64,000 nucleotides of DNA from Aquimarina algicola (GTDB taxonomy: Bacteria > Bacteroidota > Bacteroidia > Flavobacteriales > Flavobacteriaceae), in NCBI RefSeq assembly GCF_006443095.1, contig NZ_VFWZ01000002.1:930001-994000 (forward strand). Reading direction: 5' to 3'. The notes beneath the pieces were generated by a model. That model made no database searches. It was not told the origin of the DNA and was given only the letters and a program-made list of their open reading frames with translations. This document shows positions 54,087 to 63,626 of this stretch, piece by piece. Each line of letters begins with the position of its first letter. Positions within the stretch are counted from its first letter, which is position 1. Both the position numbers and the translations under genes were made by a program.

Positions 54087-54106
54087 TAAAAATCTATTCA
54101 GAGTGA
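54059..54106 (+). CDS. Possible 15-codon leader reading frame overlapping the rng start
   Basis: ATG at 54059 encodes MFNPSRFFGIKIYSE and stops at TGA 54104-54106, which overlaps the GTG start of rng (GTGA). Preceded by an A-rich stretch (GCAAACAAAAATG) like other starts here. This overlap is the classic form for translational coupling. Whether it is translated is not known. Confidence 0.4.
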   Translation: MFNPSRFFGIKIYSE

Positions 54107-55641
54107 ACAAAGAATTGATCATCAGGTCAGGTTCCTCTACAGATTTTGCCTTATTAAAGGATGGAAAACTAATTGAATTACACAAGGAAGAAGACGATAG
54201 CAATTTTTCGGTTGGTGATATTTTTATTGCCAAAATCCGCAAAGCTGTTCCAGGTCTTAATGCCGCATTTGTAAATGTCGGCTACGAGAAAGATGCTTTT
54301 TTGCATTATCATGACCTAGGTCCTCAAGTGTCTTCTTTGCTTAAATTCATTAAACGTGTAAGCACAGGTAAATTAAAAAATTATTCTCTTAAGGATTTTC
54401 CTTTTGAGAACGACATTGACAAACATGGTATTATTACCGATGTTTTAAAGTCTAATCAATCACTACTAGTACAAATTGTAAAAGAACCGATATCGACAAA
54501 AGGCCCTAGAATTAGTTCAGAACTTTCTATTGCAGGCAGATATATCGTATTAGTTCCTTTTTCTAATAGAATCTCTATTTCTCAGAAAATAGAATCCGCA
54601 GAAGAAAAAGAACGTTTAAAAAGGCTTGTAAAAAGTATAAAGCCAAAAGGTTTCGGAATTATTGTACGTACAGTAGCAGAAGGCAAAAAAGTAGCAGAAC
54701 TAGACAAAGATTTACAAAATCTAATGGATCGTTGGAAAGCTATGTGCAAAAAAATGTACAAAGCACACCATCCATCTAAAGTACTAGGTGAAATGAATAG
54801 AGCATCTTCTATACTTAGAGATGTTTTTAATGACACCTTTACATCTATCATTGTAGACGACGACGAACTCTACAACAGAATCAAAGAGTATCTGCAAGAA
54901 ATTGCTCCAAAAAAGGAATCAATTGTAAAACTTCACCCTCCAAAAGTACCTATATTTGAAAAGTATGGTATAGAAAGACAGATCAAAACAAGTTTTGGCA
55001 AAACAGTTTCGATGAGTAAAGGCGCTTATTTGGTTATAGAGCATACAGAAGCAATGCATGTAATTGATGTAAATAGCGGCAATCGGTCAAACAAGGCCAA
55101 AAACCAAGAAGATACTGCATTAGAAGTTAATCTAATTAGTGCAACAGAGGTTGCTCGACAACTTCGTCTAAGAGATATGGGAGGAATTATTGTCGTCGAT
55201 TTTATCGATATGAATAATGCCGAAAATCGCAAAACACTCTTCAATCATTTGAGAGAAGAAATGAAAGACGATAGAGCAAAACATAAGATTTTACCACCAA
55301 GTAAATTTGGTTTGATTCAAATCACGCGACAGCGTGTACGACCAGAAATGAATATCAAAACCCGTGAAGAAGATCCAAACGGAATAAATGGCGAAGTTGA
55401 GGCGCCAATAGTTTTGGTAGATAAAATAAAGGTCGAACTAGAAAAATTAATTAAAAAAGACTATAAAAGTATTACGCTAAGCGCGCATCCTTTTATTGCT
55501 GCTTTTTTAACTAAAGGATTTCCATCCACCCGATCAAAATGGTTTTTGAACCACAAAAGATGGGTAAAAATTGTACCTAGAGACGCTTACACGTATTTAG
55601 AATATCATTTTCACGATAAAAATGGTGAACTGATAAAATAA
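54103..55641 (+). CDS. rng: Ribonuclease G/E family endoribonuclease
   Basis: 512 residues, starting at GTG 54103 (VNKELIIRSGSSTDFALL); no nearby ATG in frame. An S1-type RNA-binding domain (about 30-125; SVGDIFIAKIRKAVPGLNAAFVNVG) is followed by the catalytic domain with a DVNSGNRSNKAKNQEDTALEVN magnesium-site region and GGIIVVDFIDM, the signature for RNase E/G. Cleaves single-stranded RNA, processing rRNA and mRNA. It lacks a degradosome scaffold, so is of RNase G type. Confidence 0.94.
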   Translation: MNKELIIRSGSSTDFALLKDGKLIELHKEEDDSNFSVGDIFIAKIRKAVPGLNAAFVNVGYEKDAFLHYHDLGPQVSSLLKFIKRVSTGKLKNYSLKDFPFENDIDKHGIITDVLKSNQSLLVQIVKEPISTKGPRISSELSIAGRYIVLVPFSNRISISQKIESAEEKERLKRLVKSIKPKGFGIIVRTVAEGKKVAELDKDLQNLMDRWKAMCKKMYKAHHPSKVLGEMNRASSILRDVFNDTFTSIIVDDDELYNRIKEYLQEIAPKKESIVKLHPPKVPIFEKYGIERQIKTSFGKTVSMSKGAYLVIEHTEAMHVIDVNSGNRSNKAKNQEDTALEVNLISATEVARQLRLRDMGGIIVVDFIDMNNAENRKTLFNHLREEMKDDRAKHKILPPSKFGLIQITRQRVRPEMNIKTREEDPNGINGEVEAPIVLVDKIKVELEKLIKKDYKSITLSAHPFIAAFLTKGFPSTRSKWFLNHKRWVKIVPRDAYTYLEYHFHDKNGELIK

Positions 55642-55645
55642 CAGA

Positions 55646-55676
55646 AACCCGGCATTATAACACTGCCGGGTTTTTT
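55646..55676 (+). terminator. Terminator of rng
   Basis: A 9-bp G/C-rich stem (AACCCGGCA with TGCCGGGTT, 55646-55654 with 55664-55672), followed by a T tract; 4 bases past the rng stop. Confidence 0.92.
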
Positions 55677-55748
55677 GTTTTATTACTTTAACAGAAAAAT
55701 CAAGAATAAAATAGCAATCAATTTCTTGAGGTGTTGATGCTATATTCT

Positions 55749-57155
55749 CTAATTATTCAATATTTCGACAGCCTTATCAATACCACCATCTTTTTCTTCT
55801 ATAAAATCATCGTTTGAGAATAAGGGAACTCTATTCTCATCACCTGGTCCAATACCAATTGCTTCAAACACCTGACCTTGTGCATCACTATATACTTCAT
55901 TAGACAACCCTACACTCGCACCATTTGGTAAAACATGAACAAGAACATCAGAAAAAATTCCGCTTGTATGATCCCCTACTATAGTTACATATGGTAGATC
56001 TTTCATGCATAGCATAAAAACCTCTGTTGCACTTGCCGTAAAAGGACTTGTAAGCAACACTATATCTCCCGTAAATTGAAAATCACCTTTGGGTGATATA
56101 GACACAGATGTACTTTCAGTAAAACCATCTTTAAACTTTGCCTTTTTTGAAAATGCCAATCGTTCTTGATCTACAAATCTAGAAGCTATATTTACAGCAA
56201 CCATATCAAATCCTCCTCCATTAAAACGCACATCTATAATAAGCTTGGAAAGCTCAGCATCTTTAATGTCATCCATTATGTTATCTAAAACAGTATTTAA
56301 TGCTTCTAATTCGTTTCCCGCACCGGTTCCAAAACCAGCCATTCCAAAAATATTTATATATCCAATATTGTCATCAATTGCCCCCCAAGCTATCGTTTGA
56401 TTTTCATTAAATTCAAAAACTCCACCTAAATATTTTGCTCCTATCGTTTCTAACCTTTGACCATAAAGTCTATTATAATCTTCAAAAGATTCAATTCTAA
56501 AATCTCCACTAAGGCCTGAATTTAGTCTGTCAAATAAATTTTGAGAACCAGAATCAATATTAATATTATTGGCCTCGTCTTCGATGAGTACATGACCGTC
56601 TTTTAATTGAAGTATTACTTCTTCTAGAACAGTATAAAAGTTATCAGAGTTGATTTGCTCTCCCAAATTTTTATACTGCATCCAATCCACATTACGGGTT
56701 TCAAAAAAGGCATAATGATCGTTGAATATATTCCAAAAATGATCATAATTAACCTTTGGATCATTTGTGTCTGCAATCTGATCAGGTAAACATAACTCAT
56801 TTTGGCTAGTCAATCTTTTGAATTCAATATCTGATGCTGAAAGTTCTGAGGCTACTATCAATTCGTTGGGACCAACTTGCTCTAATGTTGCTCCAAAAGA
56901 TTCTTCTGCATCAAAATTATCATCTGCAACCGTACAACCTATAGAATTGACACTATACAATACACTTTTCTCATCATTAGTTTCTAAAATATATCCTTTG
57001 CCTTCTAATAGCCAAAAACCATTCTTCGAAGTCTCCGGGGATGATTGATCATCATCATTTTGACAGGCCGTGATGATGAGCCCTACAATTAACATCAAAA
57101 AAATTTGCTTGAAATTTCTAATCACTGTCGTTTTACTATACTTGCGTGAATCCAT
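55749..57155 (-). CDS. S41 family peptidase lipoprotein
   Basis: 468 residues. A charged start precedes a lipoprotein signal (VGLIITACQNDDDQ, cysteine near 31). The N-terminal part (about 35-130) is unassigned; the S41/C-terminal-processing-protease domain (about 130-460) has LIIDVRFNGGGFD and LLTSPFTASATEVF with the catalytic Ser, then VGDHTSGIFSDVL. No PDZ domain is evident. Periplasmic or outer-membrane attached; substrate unknown. 160 bases downstream of the AraC-type regulator on the same strand. Confidence 0.85.
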   Translation of the reverse strand: MDSRKYSKTTVIRNFKQIFLMLIVGLIITACQNDDDQSSPETSKNGFWLLEGKGYILETNDEKSVLYSVNSIGCTVADDNFDAEESFGATLEQVGPNELIVASELSASDIEFKRLTSQNELCLPDQIADTNDPKVNYDHFWNIFNDHYAFFETRNVDWMQYKNLGEQINSDNFYTVLEEVILQLKDGHVLIEDEANNINIDSGSQNLFDRLNSGLSGDFRIESFEDYNRLYGQRLETIGAKYLGGVFEFNENQTIAWGAIDDNIGYINIFGMAGFGTGAGNELEALNTVLDNIMDDIKDAELSKLIIDVRFNGGGFDMVAVNIASRFVDQERLAFSKKAKFKDGFTESTSVSISPKGDFQFTGDIVLLTSPFTASATEVFMLCMKDLPYVTIVGDHTSGIFSDVLVHVLPNGASVGLSNEVYSDAQGQVFEAIGIGPGDENRVPLFSNDDFIEEKDGGIDKAVEILNN

Positions 57156-57315
57156 ACTTTTGTTTTATTTTAAGAATTAATAACACTGTTGATTGACAAA
57201 TAAAACCTATCAAGTATCCAGAGTTATAAATAAAATACAACAGGTCTAAATACTCATTTGGTTTTGGTCAAAACTAGGTAGGACAAATGAAATCGACGTT
57301 CGATAATATTAAGAT

Positions 57316-58467
57316 TTAAGAATTTAGAACCTTTTTATACTTCGATTTATACTGACTTGGAGTAAGTCCTGTTTCTTTCTTGAAAGACGTATAAAATGTT
57401 GTTTTAGATTTAAAACCAGCTTCTAATCCTATAGCTAATAAACTGTATTTATCATACTCTGTATCAAGAATCATTTTTTTAACTTCTTTAATACGATAAG
57501 AATTTACATATCCGGTAAAATTCTTTTTTGTAACATCATTGACTATCTGAGATACATAACCAGAACTAATATTCAATAGTTTGGCAATTGTGTCTCGGTT
57601 TAAGTCAGGATTACGATATATATAGTCTTGTTGAAACAAGTTTTCTAATTTCTGAAAGTATCTATTGTTTTCAGAAAAAGAATGGTCAGAAATTTCAAGT
57701 TTTCTTTGTGTTGTTTTTTCAAAAGTTTCTTTTAAATCTAAAAGAGATCTTTTCGTTGATCTATCATCATTACTAAGCTTTAACATATACACTCCATAAT
57801 ACAAAACCCAAAACATAAATATTGAGCCTCCACCACATATGATTACAATACCAATTTTATAACCAATATCAAAAATCATATCAGCGATATCAAGTATTAC
57901 CCATGATGTTACAAGAGAAAATACACATATACACAAGTTTTTTAACCATTTAGTACTAGGGTGATTCATGTATTTTTTTTGAAGAAGAATTACATAAGCC
58001 CAAATAGCCAATAAAAAATTATAAGAATAATATCCAAATTCCTGAAAGCCAAAAAGCCAATCATAAAACAACTCTTTATGTTTCCAGGGATAGGAATACC
58101 AATGATAGATATTTTCAATATTAACAACCGTATTAATAAGTACAGACAGTATAAAAGGAAGGTACAACCAAAGTAATTTTTTGCTTTTCTCTAAATGATG
58201 GTTGATCGATTTTAAAATATAAAGGAAAAAAAATACAGGAAATAAAAATATCCATTCAATATCATAAAAAATGAATAGTCTAGGATAATCAATGTAAAAA
58301 TCAATAGCATCCAAATACACATTAAACATCAAAAATGACAAAATTAATATTGAATATCCCAAATAGTTATTAGTAGAACTCTTGAAAAAAGGAGAAAAAA
58401 GGATAGCAAAACCAAAAATGACTCCTTGGGAAGCGCTAATTATCAAGAAAAATTGAAAAATGCTCAT
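57316..58467 (-). CDS. Membrane-anchored AraC-family regulator
   Basis: 383 residues: seven or eight hydrophobic helices (about 1-235), a linker, then a C-terminal AraC-type double HTH (about 280-380): LLNISSGYVSQIVNDVTKKNFTGYVNSYRIKEVKK and ALEAGFKSKTTFYTSFKKETGLTPSQYK. This is the 7TM-HTH design common in Bacteroidota. It may sense a ligand at the membrane and act on the downstream S41 peptidase gene. Convergent neighbours are absent. Confidence 0.88.
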   Translation of the reverse strand: MSIFQFFLIISASQGVIFGFAILFSPFFKSSTNNYLGYSILILSFLMFNVYLDAIDFYIDYPRLFIFYDIEWIFLFPVFFFLYILKSINHHLEKSKKLLWLYLPFILSVLINTVVNIENIYHWYSYPWKHKELFYDWLFGFQEFGYYSYNFLLAIWAYVILLQKKYMNHPSTKWLKNLCICVFSLVTSWVILDIADMIFDIGYKIGIVIICGGGSIFMFWVLYYGVYMLKLSNDDRSTKRSLLDLKETFEKTTQRKLEISDHSFSENNRYFQKLENLFQQDYIYRNPDLNRDTIAKLLNISSGYVSQIVNDVTKKNFTGYVNSYRIKEVKKMILDTEYDKYSLLAIGLEAGFKSKTTFYTSFKKETGLTPSQYKSKYKKVLNS

Positions 58468-58557
58468 TTTTATGATTTTGCTTTAAAAATTAGGTTGAAA
58501 GCCTGTTTTTATCTTTAGCTGCTACTATAACCTTATTTCTATTATTAAAAAGTCTCT

Positions 58558-58565
58558 TACCTTTG
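58558..58565 (+). promoter_or_regulatory. -7 promoter box for recX
   Basis: TACCTTTG is 6 bases before the recX ATG, so transcription should start at or next to the start codon, giving a leaderless mRNA. Confidence 0.5.
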
Positions 58566-58571
58566 TACTCA

Positions 58572-59051
58572 ATGCAACAGAAACCACCTACATCAATCAC
58601 AGTAGCTGAAGCTACTAGCAAAATGGAACACTACTGTGCTTATCAAGAACGCTGTCACAAGGATATTGTGACAAAATTAAACACTATGAGGCTTATCCCT
58701 GCAGCCAAAGAACAAATCATAATACATCTTATTGAGCACAATTTCTTGAATGAAGAACGTTTTGCTAAAAGTTTTGCAAGAGGAAAATTTTCTATCAAAA
58801 AATGGGGTAAACAAAGAATCATTAGAGAGCTAAAATATAGAGACATTTCGCAGTATAATCTAAAAGAAGCATTAAAAGAAATCTCTGATACTGACTACCT
58901 CAACACTTTTCACGAATTGGCTGAAAAAAAATACCATTTGCTTACCGAAACAAACCTTATTAAAAAAAGGAAGAAATTAACCGATTATCTTTTATATCGA
59001 GGTTGGGAAACTCATTTGGTTTTTGAAAAAGTAAGAGAACTTTTTGAATAA
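58572..59051 (+). CDS. recX: Regulatory protein RecX
   Basis: 159 residues from the ATG at 58572; a TTG three codons upstream is disfavoured because it falls within the -7 box. RecX modulates RecA filaments. Three helical repeat modules typical of RecX: FAKSFARGKFSIKKWGKQRIIRELKYRDIS, DYLLYRGWETHLVFEKVRELF. Stands alone and is divergent from the AraC regulator. Confidence 0.88.
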   Translation: MQQKPPTSITVAEATSKMEHYCAYQERCHKDIVTKLNTMRLIPAAKEQIIIHLIEHNFLNEERFAKSFARGKFSIKKWGKQRIIRELKYRDISQYNLKEALKEISDTDYLNTFHELAEKKYHLLTETNLIKKRKKLTDYLLYRGWETHLVFEKVRELFE

Positions 59052-59115
59052 AAAAATGCTATAGTGACATGGAATAAAAAAACAAATTCCTTAAATAGTA
59101 TTGATCAAAAATAGA

Positions 59116-59982
59116 TCAAAATCCATTTCTCTTGTTGGTTCTTCGAATAGCTTCTGTGTTTTTATAATCAATCCATTTATGACCTCGTTGTTTTCTCATA
59201 AAGTTATCAAAATGCCTTAGAAGAAACACATTATAAGTAGCTTGTGTAAAATTAGTTACTTTTTTAGGCAAAGATCTAATACTCATCGAAAACCCGGGAG
59301 TCAAATACGTCATTTGATGCCAGTATCCTTCGGGCATATAGAGAACATCGCCGTGTTTTAATTCTGTTACATACCCTTTTGCATGTTGTAGTGCAGGCCA
59401 TTGATCAAAATTGGGATTATTAAAATCTATTTCTTCGTGCGAGATCAATGCATGGGGTACTTTATACAAATATCTGGTCTCTGATGGAGGAAACAAAATA
59501 CATTGCTTTTTTCCATGAAAATGGAAATGAAAAATATTAGCCAAGTCTATATCATAATGCATAAACACTTTTGATCCTGATCCTCCAAAGAATAGAAATG
59601 GTAACTTTTTTAAAAATTTTAGTCCGATATCAGGATAATCAAAGTCGTTTTGAAGCTCAGGGACTTCTTTTAATAAATTGTATAAAAATATCCTGTAATT
59701 TGTTGATCCCTCTTTCAATAATTCAATATACGCACTCAATTTCATATTAGAATGAGGCTCATTGAACTTTTGGTCAGAATTAATTCGCCTATCATCATAC
59801 ACCGGAACTATTTTTTCTCCTGCTAATTGAGAAATATAATCAAGGCTCCATTGCTTATAAGCTACACTATCAGTAATCAATTCTTCAATTACTAATGGCT
59901 TTTGTAATTTGACATACTCGTTAAGGAACTTTTCTTTGGTAATTTTCTTTACCCTTGGTATATGTTCTAAATTTAATTTCAC
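59116..59982 (-). CDS. JmjC-like cupin-domain protein
   Basis: 288 residues of the cupin_8 family. The iron ligands are H142 and D144 in FMHYDIDLANIFH and H222 in MPEGYWHQMTYL; GDVLYMPEG is the conserved strand. Probably a 2-oxoglutarate/Fe(II)-dependent hydroxylase, but the substrate (protein or tRNA) is unknown. 104 bases upstream of nothing on the same strand except the ribosome-free gap; bioB lies further upstream on this strand and is transcribed toward it. Confidence 0.8.
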   Translation of the reverse strand: MKLNLEHIPRVKKITKEKFLNEYVKLQKPLVIEELITDSVAYKQWSLDYISQLAGEKIVPVYDDRRINSDQKFNEPHSNMKLSAYIELLKEGSTNYRIFLYNLLKEVPELQNDFDYPDIGLKFLKKLPFLFFGGSGSKVFMHYDIDLANIFHFHFHGKKQCILFPPSETRYLYKVPHALISHEEIDFNNPNFDQWPALQHAKGYVTELKHGDVLYMPEGYWHQMTYLTPGFSMSIRSLPKKVTNFTQATYNVFLLRHFDNFMRKQRGHKWIDYKNTEAIRRTNKRNGF

Positions 59983-60085
59983 TGAAAACTATAAAATAAA
60001 ACATAAACAAACGACATGCTGACTACACGAAATGTTTATCTATCCTAATAAAAACAACTCTACATCATACCTAGCAAAAGTCTTT

Positions 60086-61189
60086 TTATTTATCTGCAGC
60101 TATACCTTTAGCTTTTTCTTTTGCTATTTCATTTCTTTCTATACTATGACCTGGCCTTGACCATTTTGGTTTTTCTCCTAATGATTCAAATTTTGAATCT
60201 GCGGCTTCTATTGTTTCAGGTTGTGCTTTTTTAACAAATGGTTTCTGAGGATTAAGCCCGAGTAACTTAAACATTTCCATGTCTTCATTTACATCAGGAT
60301 TTGGAGTAGTAAGTAGTTTATCTCCGGCAAATATTGAGTTTGCTCCAGCAAAGAAACACATTGCCTGCCCTTCTCTACTCATTTCAGTTCTTCCCGCAGA
60401 TAGTCGTACTTGTGTTTTTGGCATTACGATTCTTGTAGTAGCTACCATTCGTATCATATCCCACATAGACACAGGCTTTTCTTCTTCCATAGGTGTACCC
60501 TCTACTGCCACCAAAGAGTTAATAGGCACAGATTCTGGTTGTGGGCTTAATTTTGCTAATGCAACAAGCATTCCTGCACGATCTTCTACTTCTTCTCCCA
60601 TACCAATAATACCACCACTACATACGGTTACATTGGTTTTTCGCACATTATCAATGGTCTGCAAGCGGTCTTCATATCCTCTTGTAGAAATAACTTCTTT
60701 ATAATACTCTTCTGAAGTATCTAAATTATGATTGTAAGCATATAGACCCGCTTCTGCCAAACGCTGGGCTTGATTCTCTGTAATCATACCTAGAGTACAA
60801 CATACTTCCATCTCTAATTTATTGATCGTTCGTACCATTTCAAGCACATTATCAAACTCAGGTCCATCTTTTACATTACGCCATGCAGCACCCATACATA
60901 CTCTGGAACTTCCTGAGGCTTTTGCTCGAAGTGCCTGAGCTTTTACTTGTTGTACACTCATGAGGTCGTTTCCTTCTATATCGGTATGGTACCTAGCTGC
61001 CTGTGGACAATACCCACAATCTTCTGGACAACCTCCTGTTTTGATCGATAATAATGTCGATACTTGTACTACATTAGGATCATGGTATTCTCTATGAATA
61101 GTTGCTGCCTTATATAATAAATCCATCAAAGGTAGATTGTAGATATCTAATATCTCTTGCTTTGTCCAATCGTGTCTAATTATGCTCAT
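60086..61189 (-). CDS. bioB: Biotin synthase
   Basis: Radical SAM enzyme inserting sulfur into dethiobiotin. 367 residues. Cluster ligands C54, C58 and C61 in GGCPEDCGYCPQ; the second cluster region has SSRVCMGAAWRN and VCCTLGM. RLSAGRTEMSREGQAMCFFAGANSIFAGDKL is diagnostic. The C-terminal 40 residues are a polar extension. Other bio genes except a ketoacyl-synthase gene upstream are not in the window. Confidence 0.97.
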   Translation of the reverse strand: MSIIRHDWTKQEILDIYNLPLMDLLYKAATIHREYHDPNVVQVSTLLSIKTGGCPEDCGYCPQAARYHTDIEGNDLMSVQQVKAQALRAKASGSSRVCMGAAWRNVKDGPEFDNVLEMVRTINKLEMEVCCTLGMITENQAQRLAEAGLYAYNHNLDTSEEYYKEVISTRGYEDRLQTIDNVRKTNVTVCSGGIIGMGEEVEDRAGMLVALAKLSPQPESVPINSLVAVEGTPMEEEKPVSMWDMIRMVATTRIVMPKTQVRLSAGRTEMSREGQAMCFFAGANSIFAGDKLLTTPNPDVNEDMEMFKLLGLNPQKPFVKKAQPETIEAADSKFESLGEKPKWSRPGHSIERNEIAKEKAKGIAADK

Positions 61190-61292
61190 AAAAATGGTTG
61201 TGAGTCTTCAAAAATAATGGTTTGTTCTTAAAAAACACAGCGAATAAACATCAAATTCGTGGTTTTTAGTCCTAATAAATCTATAAATTTTG

Positions 61293-62462
61293 TTAATTCG
61301 AGTTTGGGGTTTCTATCAAAACACTCACTGCATTTCCTCCAAAACCAACTGCATTCACAATAATTTTATGTAATTGCTTGGGGGGTGTTTTATAAGTAAC
61401 GTATGGTACGGGGATAAATTGCTGTTTTTGTAACATCAATATTGCCAATTCTAAACTCAGCATCCCACTAGCTCCAAAGGTATGACCTATTTTCCATTTA
61501 TTTGTTGTAAGTGCAGGTTTGTGTTTTCCAAAAACAGCTTGTATGGCATTATATTCTGATAAATCTCCTTTTACCGTTCCCGGAGCATGCATTACAATAG
61601 CATCTACCTCATCGACAGCAGTATTTTTTAAAGCCATTTTCATTGATTTCTGAAAACAATCTGCCTTTGTTGATATCGAAATATTGTGTTTCAAAGGTTC
61701 TGTAGCATACCCAATTCCTCTTATCTGTGCTATTGCATTTTCTTTCGCTCCTTTTTCGAGACATGCTACTGCAGCACCTTCTCCCAAAAACATAGAATTT
61801 CGAGTTTTATCCCAATGCATTGCCTGACAAGGATATACTTCTCCATTATTTGCCCCATAGATTTTCAAGGCTTTCATCTGTGCAATAGTAAAAGGAGTAA
61901 GTGGTGCTTCGCTACCACCGACTAAAAACTTATCTGTTAATCCAGATTGTAGCCATGCAACACCATTAAGTATTGCGTGTAATGCCGTAGAACAAGTAAT
62001 AGAATGACTGATTTCTGGTCCGTTTGCTTGTAAATCGTGAGCAATCCATGATGAGATATTACCCAGTGTTGTTGTAGGTGAACTCAATGTTGACGATTTA
62101 CTCGTTTCCAAAAACTCTTTATGATATTTTTCAAAAAGCTGTGTCGCACCTCTAGAAGAGCCAATATTAATCCCAAAATTAGAATCGTCACCCCATCCTG
62201 ATTTTTTAATTACTTCTCTCGCGGCAAATATTCCGAAAAGAACAGAATCATCCAACGCTTTGTAATGAGTAGTTTCTTTTCTTAAACTTTCAATTACTTG
62301 TTTTGAGGCTGTACAAAGTGGTGCAATAGGTGTTGATTCTCCTTCAAAATCTTCAAAAGAGATGCAATGTGATGAATCCTTGTATTTTTCCCAAATACCA
62401 TCAGACGAAATTCCTAATGGAGAGATTGAGGAGATCCCTGTTATTGATATCGTGTGTTGCAA
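61293..62462 (-). CDS. Beta-ketoacyl synthase (thiolase fold), TTG start
   Basis: 389 residues. The condensing-enzyme triad is visible: C157 in SITCSTALHA, H292 in VMHAPGT, H327 in KIGHTFGASG. It begins at TTG 62462, because an in-frame TAG lies two codons upstream and there is no ATG nearby. In Bacteroidota a ketoacyl synthase of this type sits next to biotin genes, suggesting pimelate-chain elongation; this is inference. It is 103 bases upstream of bioB. Confidence 0.88.
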   Translation of the reverse strand: MQHTISITGISSISPLGISSDGIWEKYKDSSHCISFEDFEGESTPIAPLCTASKQVIESLRKETTHYKALDDSVLFGIFAAREVIKKSGWGDDSNFGINIGSSRGATQLFEKYHKEFLETSKSSTLSSPTTTLGNISSWIAHDLQANGPEISHSITCSTALHAILNGVAWLQSGLTDKFLVGGSEAPLTPFTIAQMKALKIYGANNGEVYPCQAMHWDKTRNSMFLGEGAAVACLEKGAKENAIAQIRGIGYATEPLKHNISISTKADCFQKSMKMALKNTAVDEVDAIVMHAPGTVKGDLSEYNAIQAVFGKHKPALTTNKWKIGHTFGASGMLSLELAILMLQKQQFIPVPYVTYKTPPKQLHKIIVNAVGFGGNAVSVLIETPNSN

Positions 62463-62476
62463 TGCCTAATTTTTGG

Positions 62477-62507
62477 CAAATGTAGGGGTTTGATCTGTTT
62501 TCTTCAA
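62477..62507 (-). promoter_or_regulatory. Promoter of the ketoacyl synthase-bioB unit (-33 and -7)
   Basis: Minus strand TTG (62507-62505), 20-base spacer, TACATTTG (62484-62477). Transcription would start about 8 bases before the TTG start. Confidence 0.6.
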
Positions 62508-62670
62508 TACCTACCCATACTTCATTAACTAAAAATTAGGATAAAGAAAATTAAAGTTTCAAAACTAACGTGTTCACTACATCATTTCTTGTTATTAAAA
62601 AATACGATTACATTTATATGAAAAAAAGTTAATCAACCAAAAACTCATAGTTCAACTTCAATTGAAAAAA

Positions 62671-63015
62671 ATGAAAACTAATAAAATACTTAAAACAATA
62701 CTAACATGGTTACCTTCGGTAATACTAACATTATTTTTTATCCCAAATGCTTTGGACAAAATTCTACATTCTAATCAGACCGAAAAAATCATAGCAAATA
62801 GCACTGTGATGATCACAACAGGAATATTTCTTTTAGTTGCTACAATTATGTTCTTGTACAACAAAACTATACTTATCGGAACCTTTCTTTTGGCACTTTA
62901 CATGACTCTTATTGTATGTATTCATATGTATAAAGGAAAACCTTACGAAGTAACTATTTTGATTGTTATGGCAACAATATTTGCTTCCTATATCCGAAAA
63001 CCAAAACTGTTTTAA
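62671..63015 (+). CDS. DoxX-like four-helix membrane protein
   Basis: About 114 residues from ATG 62671 (a TTG three codons upstream is possible). Four hydrophobic helices (about 7-25, 46-62, 66-85, 92-108). The first helix and its end (LPSVILTLFFIPNALDKIL) look like DoxX-like proteins. Function unknown. Start of an accessory edge in which codon use and spacing loosen. Confidence 0.65.
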   Translation: MKTNKILKTILTWLPSVILTLFFIPNALDKILHSNQTEKIIANSTVMITTGIFLLVATIMFLYNKTILIGTFLLALYMTLIVCIHMYKGKPYEVTILIVMATIFASYIRKPKLF

Positions 63016-63122
63016 TAAGAATGAGAATTCTAATGTATTGCTGACTTACTCTAGCTTATAAAGTTGAATCAAAATCGTTGGAGAAAAGTTTCGTAATATT
63101 ATTTTCAAAGTAATTTTAAGTA

Positions 63123-63626
63123 ATGGATTTTATATTTAACCAAATAGAAATTAAGGACAAAAACATAGTTCTGGAGTTATTTAAGAAAACTGCCGAAAAA
63201 ATTAATAAAATGAATATCGATCACTGGCAGTATTGGAAAAACCCACCTCTTGAAAAAATTAAATGGGTCGAAGAAGGTATCGCAAATAATGAATTCTTTT
63301 TTATTAGTACTCCCAATAAAGAAAATCTAGGTATGGTCAGAATCTTGGAAAAAGACTTATTATATTGGGGTAAACAACACAGTAAAGCAAGATATATTCA
63401 CTCTCTGGTAATCAAAGAAGAGTTTAACGGAAAAGGGATTGGTACTAAGGTTATTAATAAAATAGGGGAACGAGCCAAGAGAGAGGGTTATAATTTTTTG
63501 AGGCTTGATGCCGACTCCAAAAACTCAAAACTTTGTGGTTATTATGAGAAAATAGGATTTAAAAAAGTTGGTATGAAAACATTACCATTGTCAGTCAATA
63601 CTCTTTATGAGAAAGAATTGATATGA
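63123..63626 (+). CDS. GNAT family N-acetyltransferase
   Basis: 167 residues; acetyl-CoA-binding region SLVIKEEFNGKGIGTKVINKIGERAKREGY with the Gln/Arg-Gly-x-Gly-like loop (GKGIGTK), and LRLDADSKNSKLCGYYEKIGFKKVG. Substrate unknown. Just downstream of the DoxX-like gene. Confidence 0.82.
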   Translation: MDFIFNQIEIKDKNIVLELFKKTAEKINKMNIDHWQYWKNPPLEKIKWVEEGIANNEFFFISTPNKENLGMVRILEKDLLYWGKQHSKARYIHSLVIKEEFNGKGIGTKVINKIGERAKREGYNFLRLDADSKNSKLCGYYEKIGFKKVGMKTLPLSVNTLYEKELI

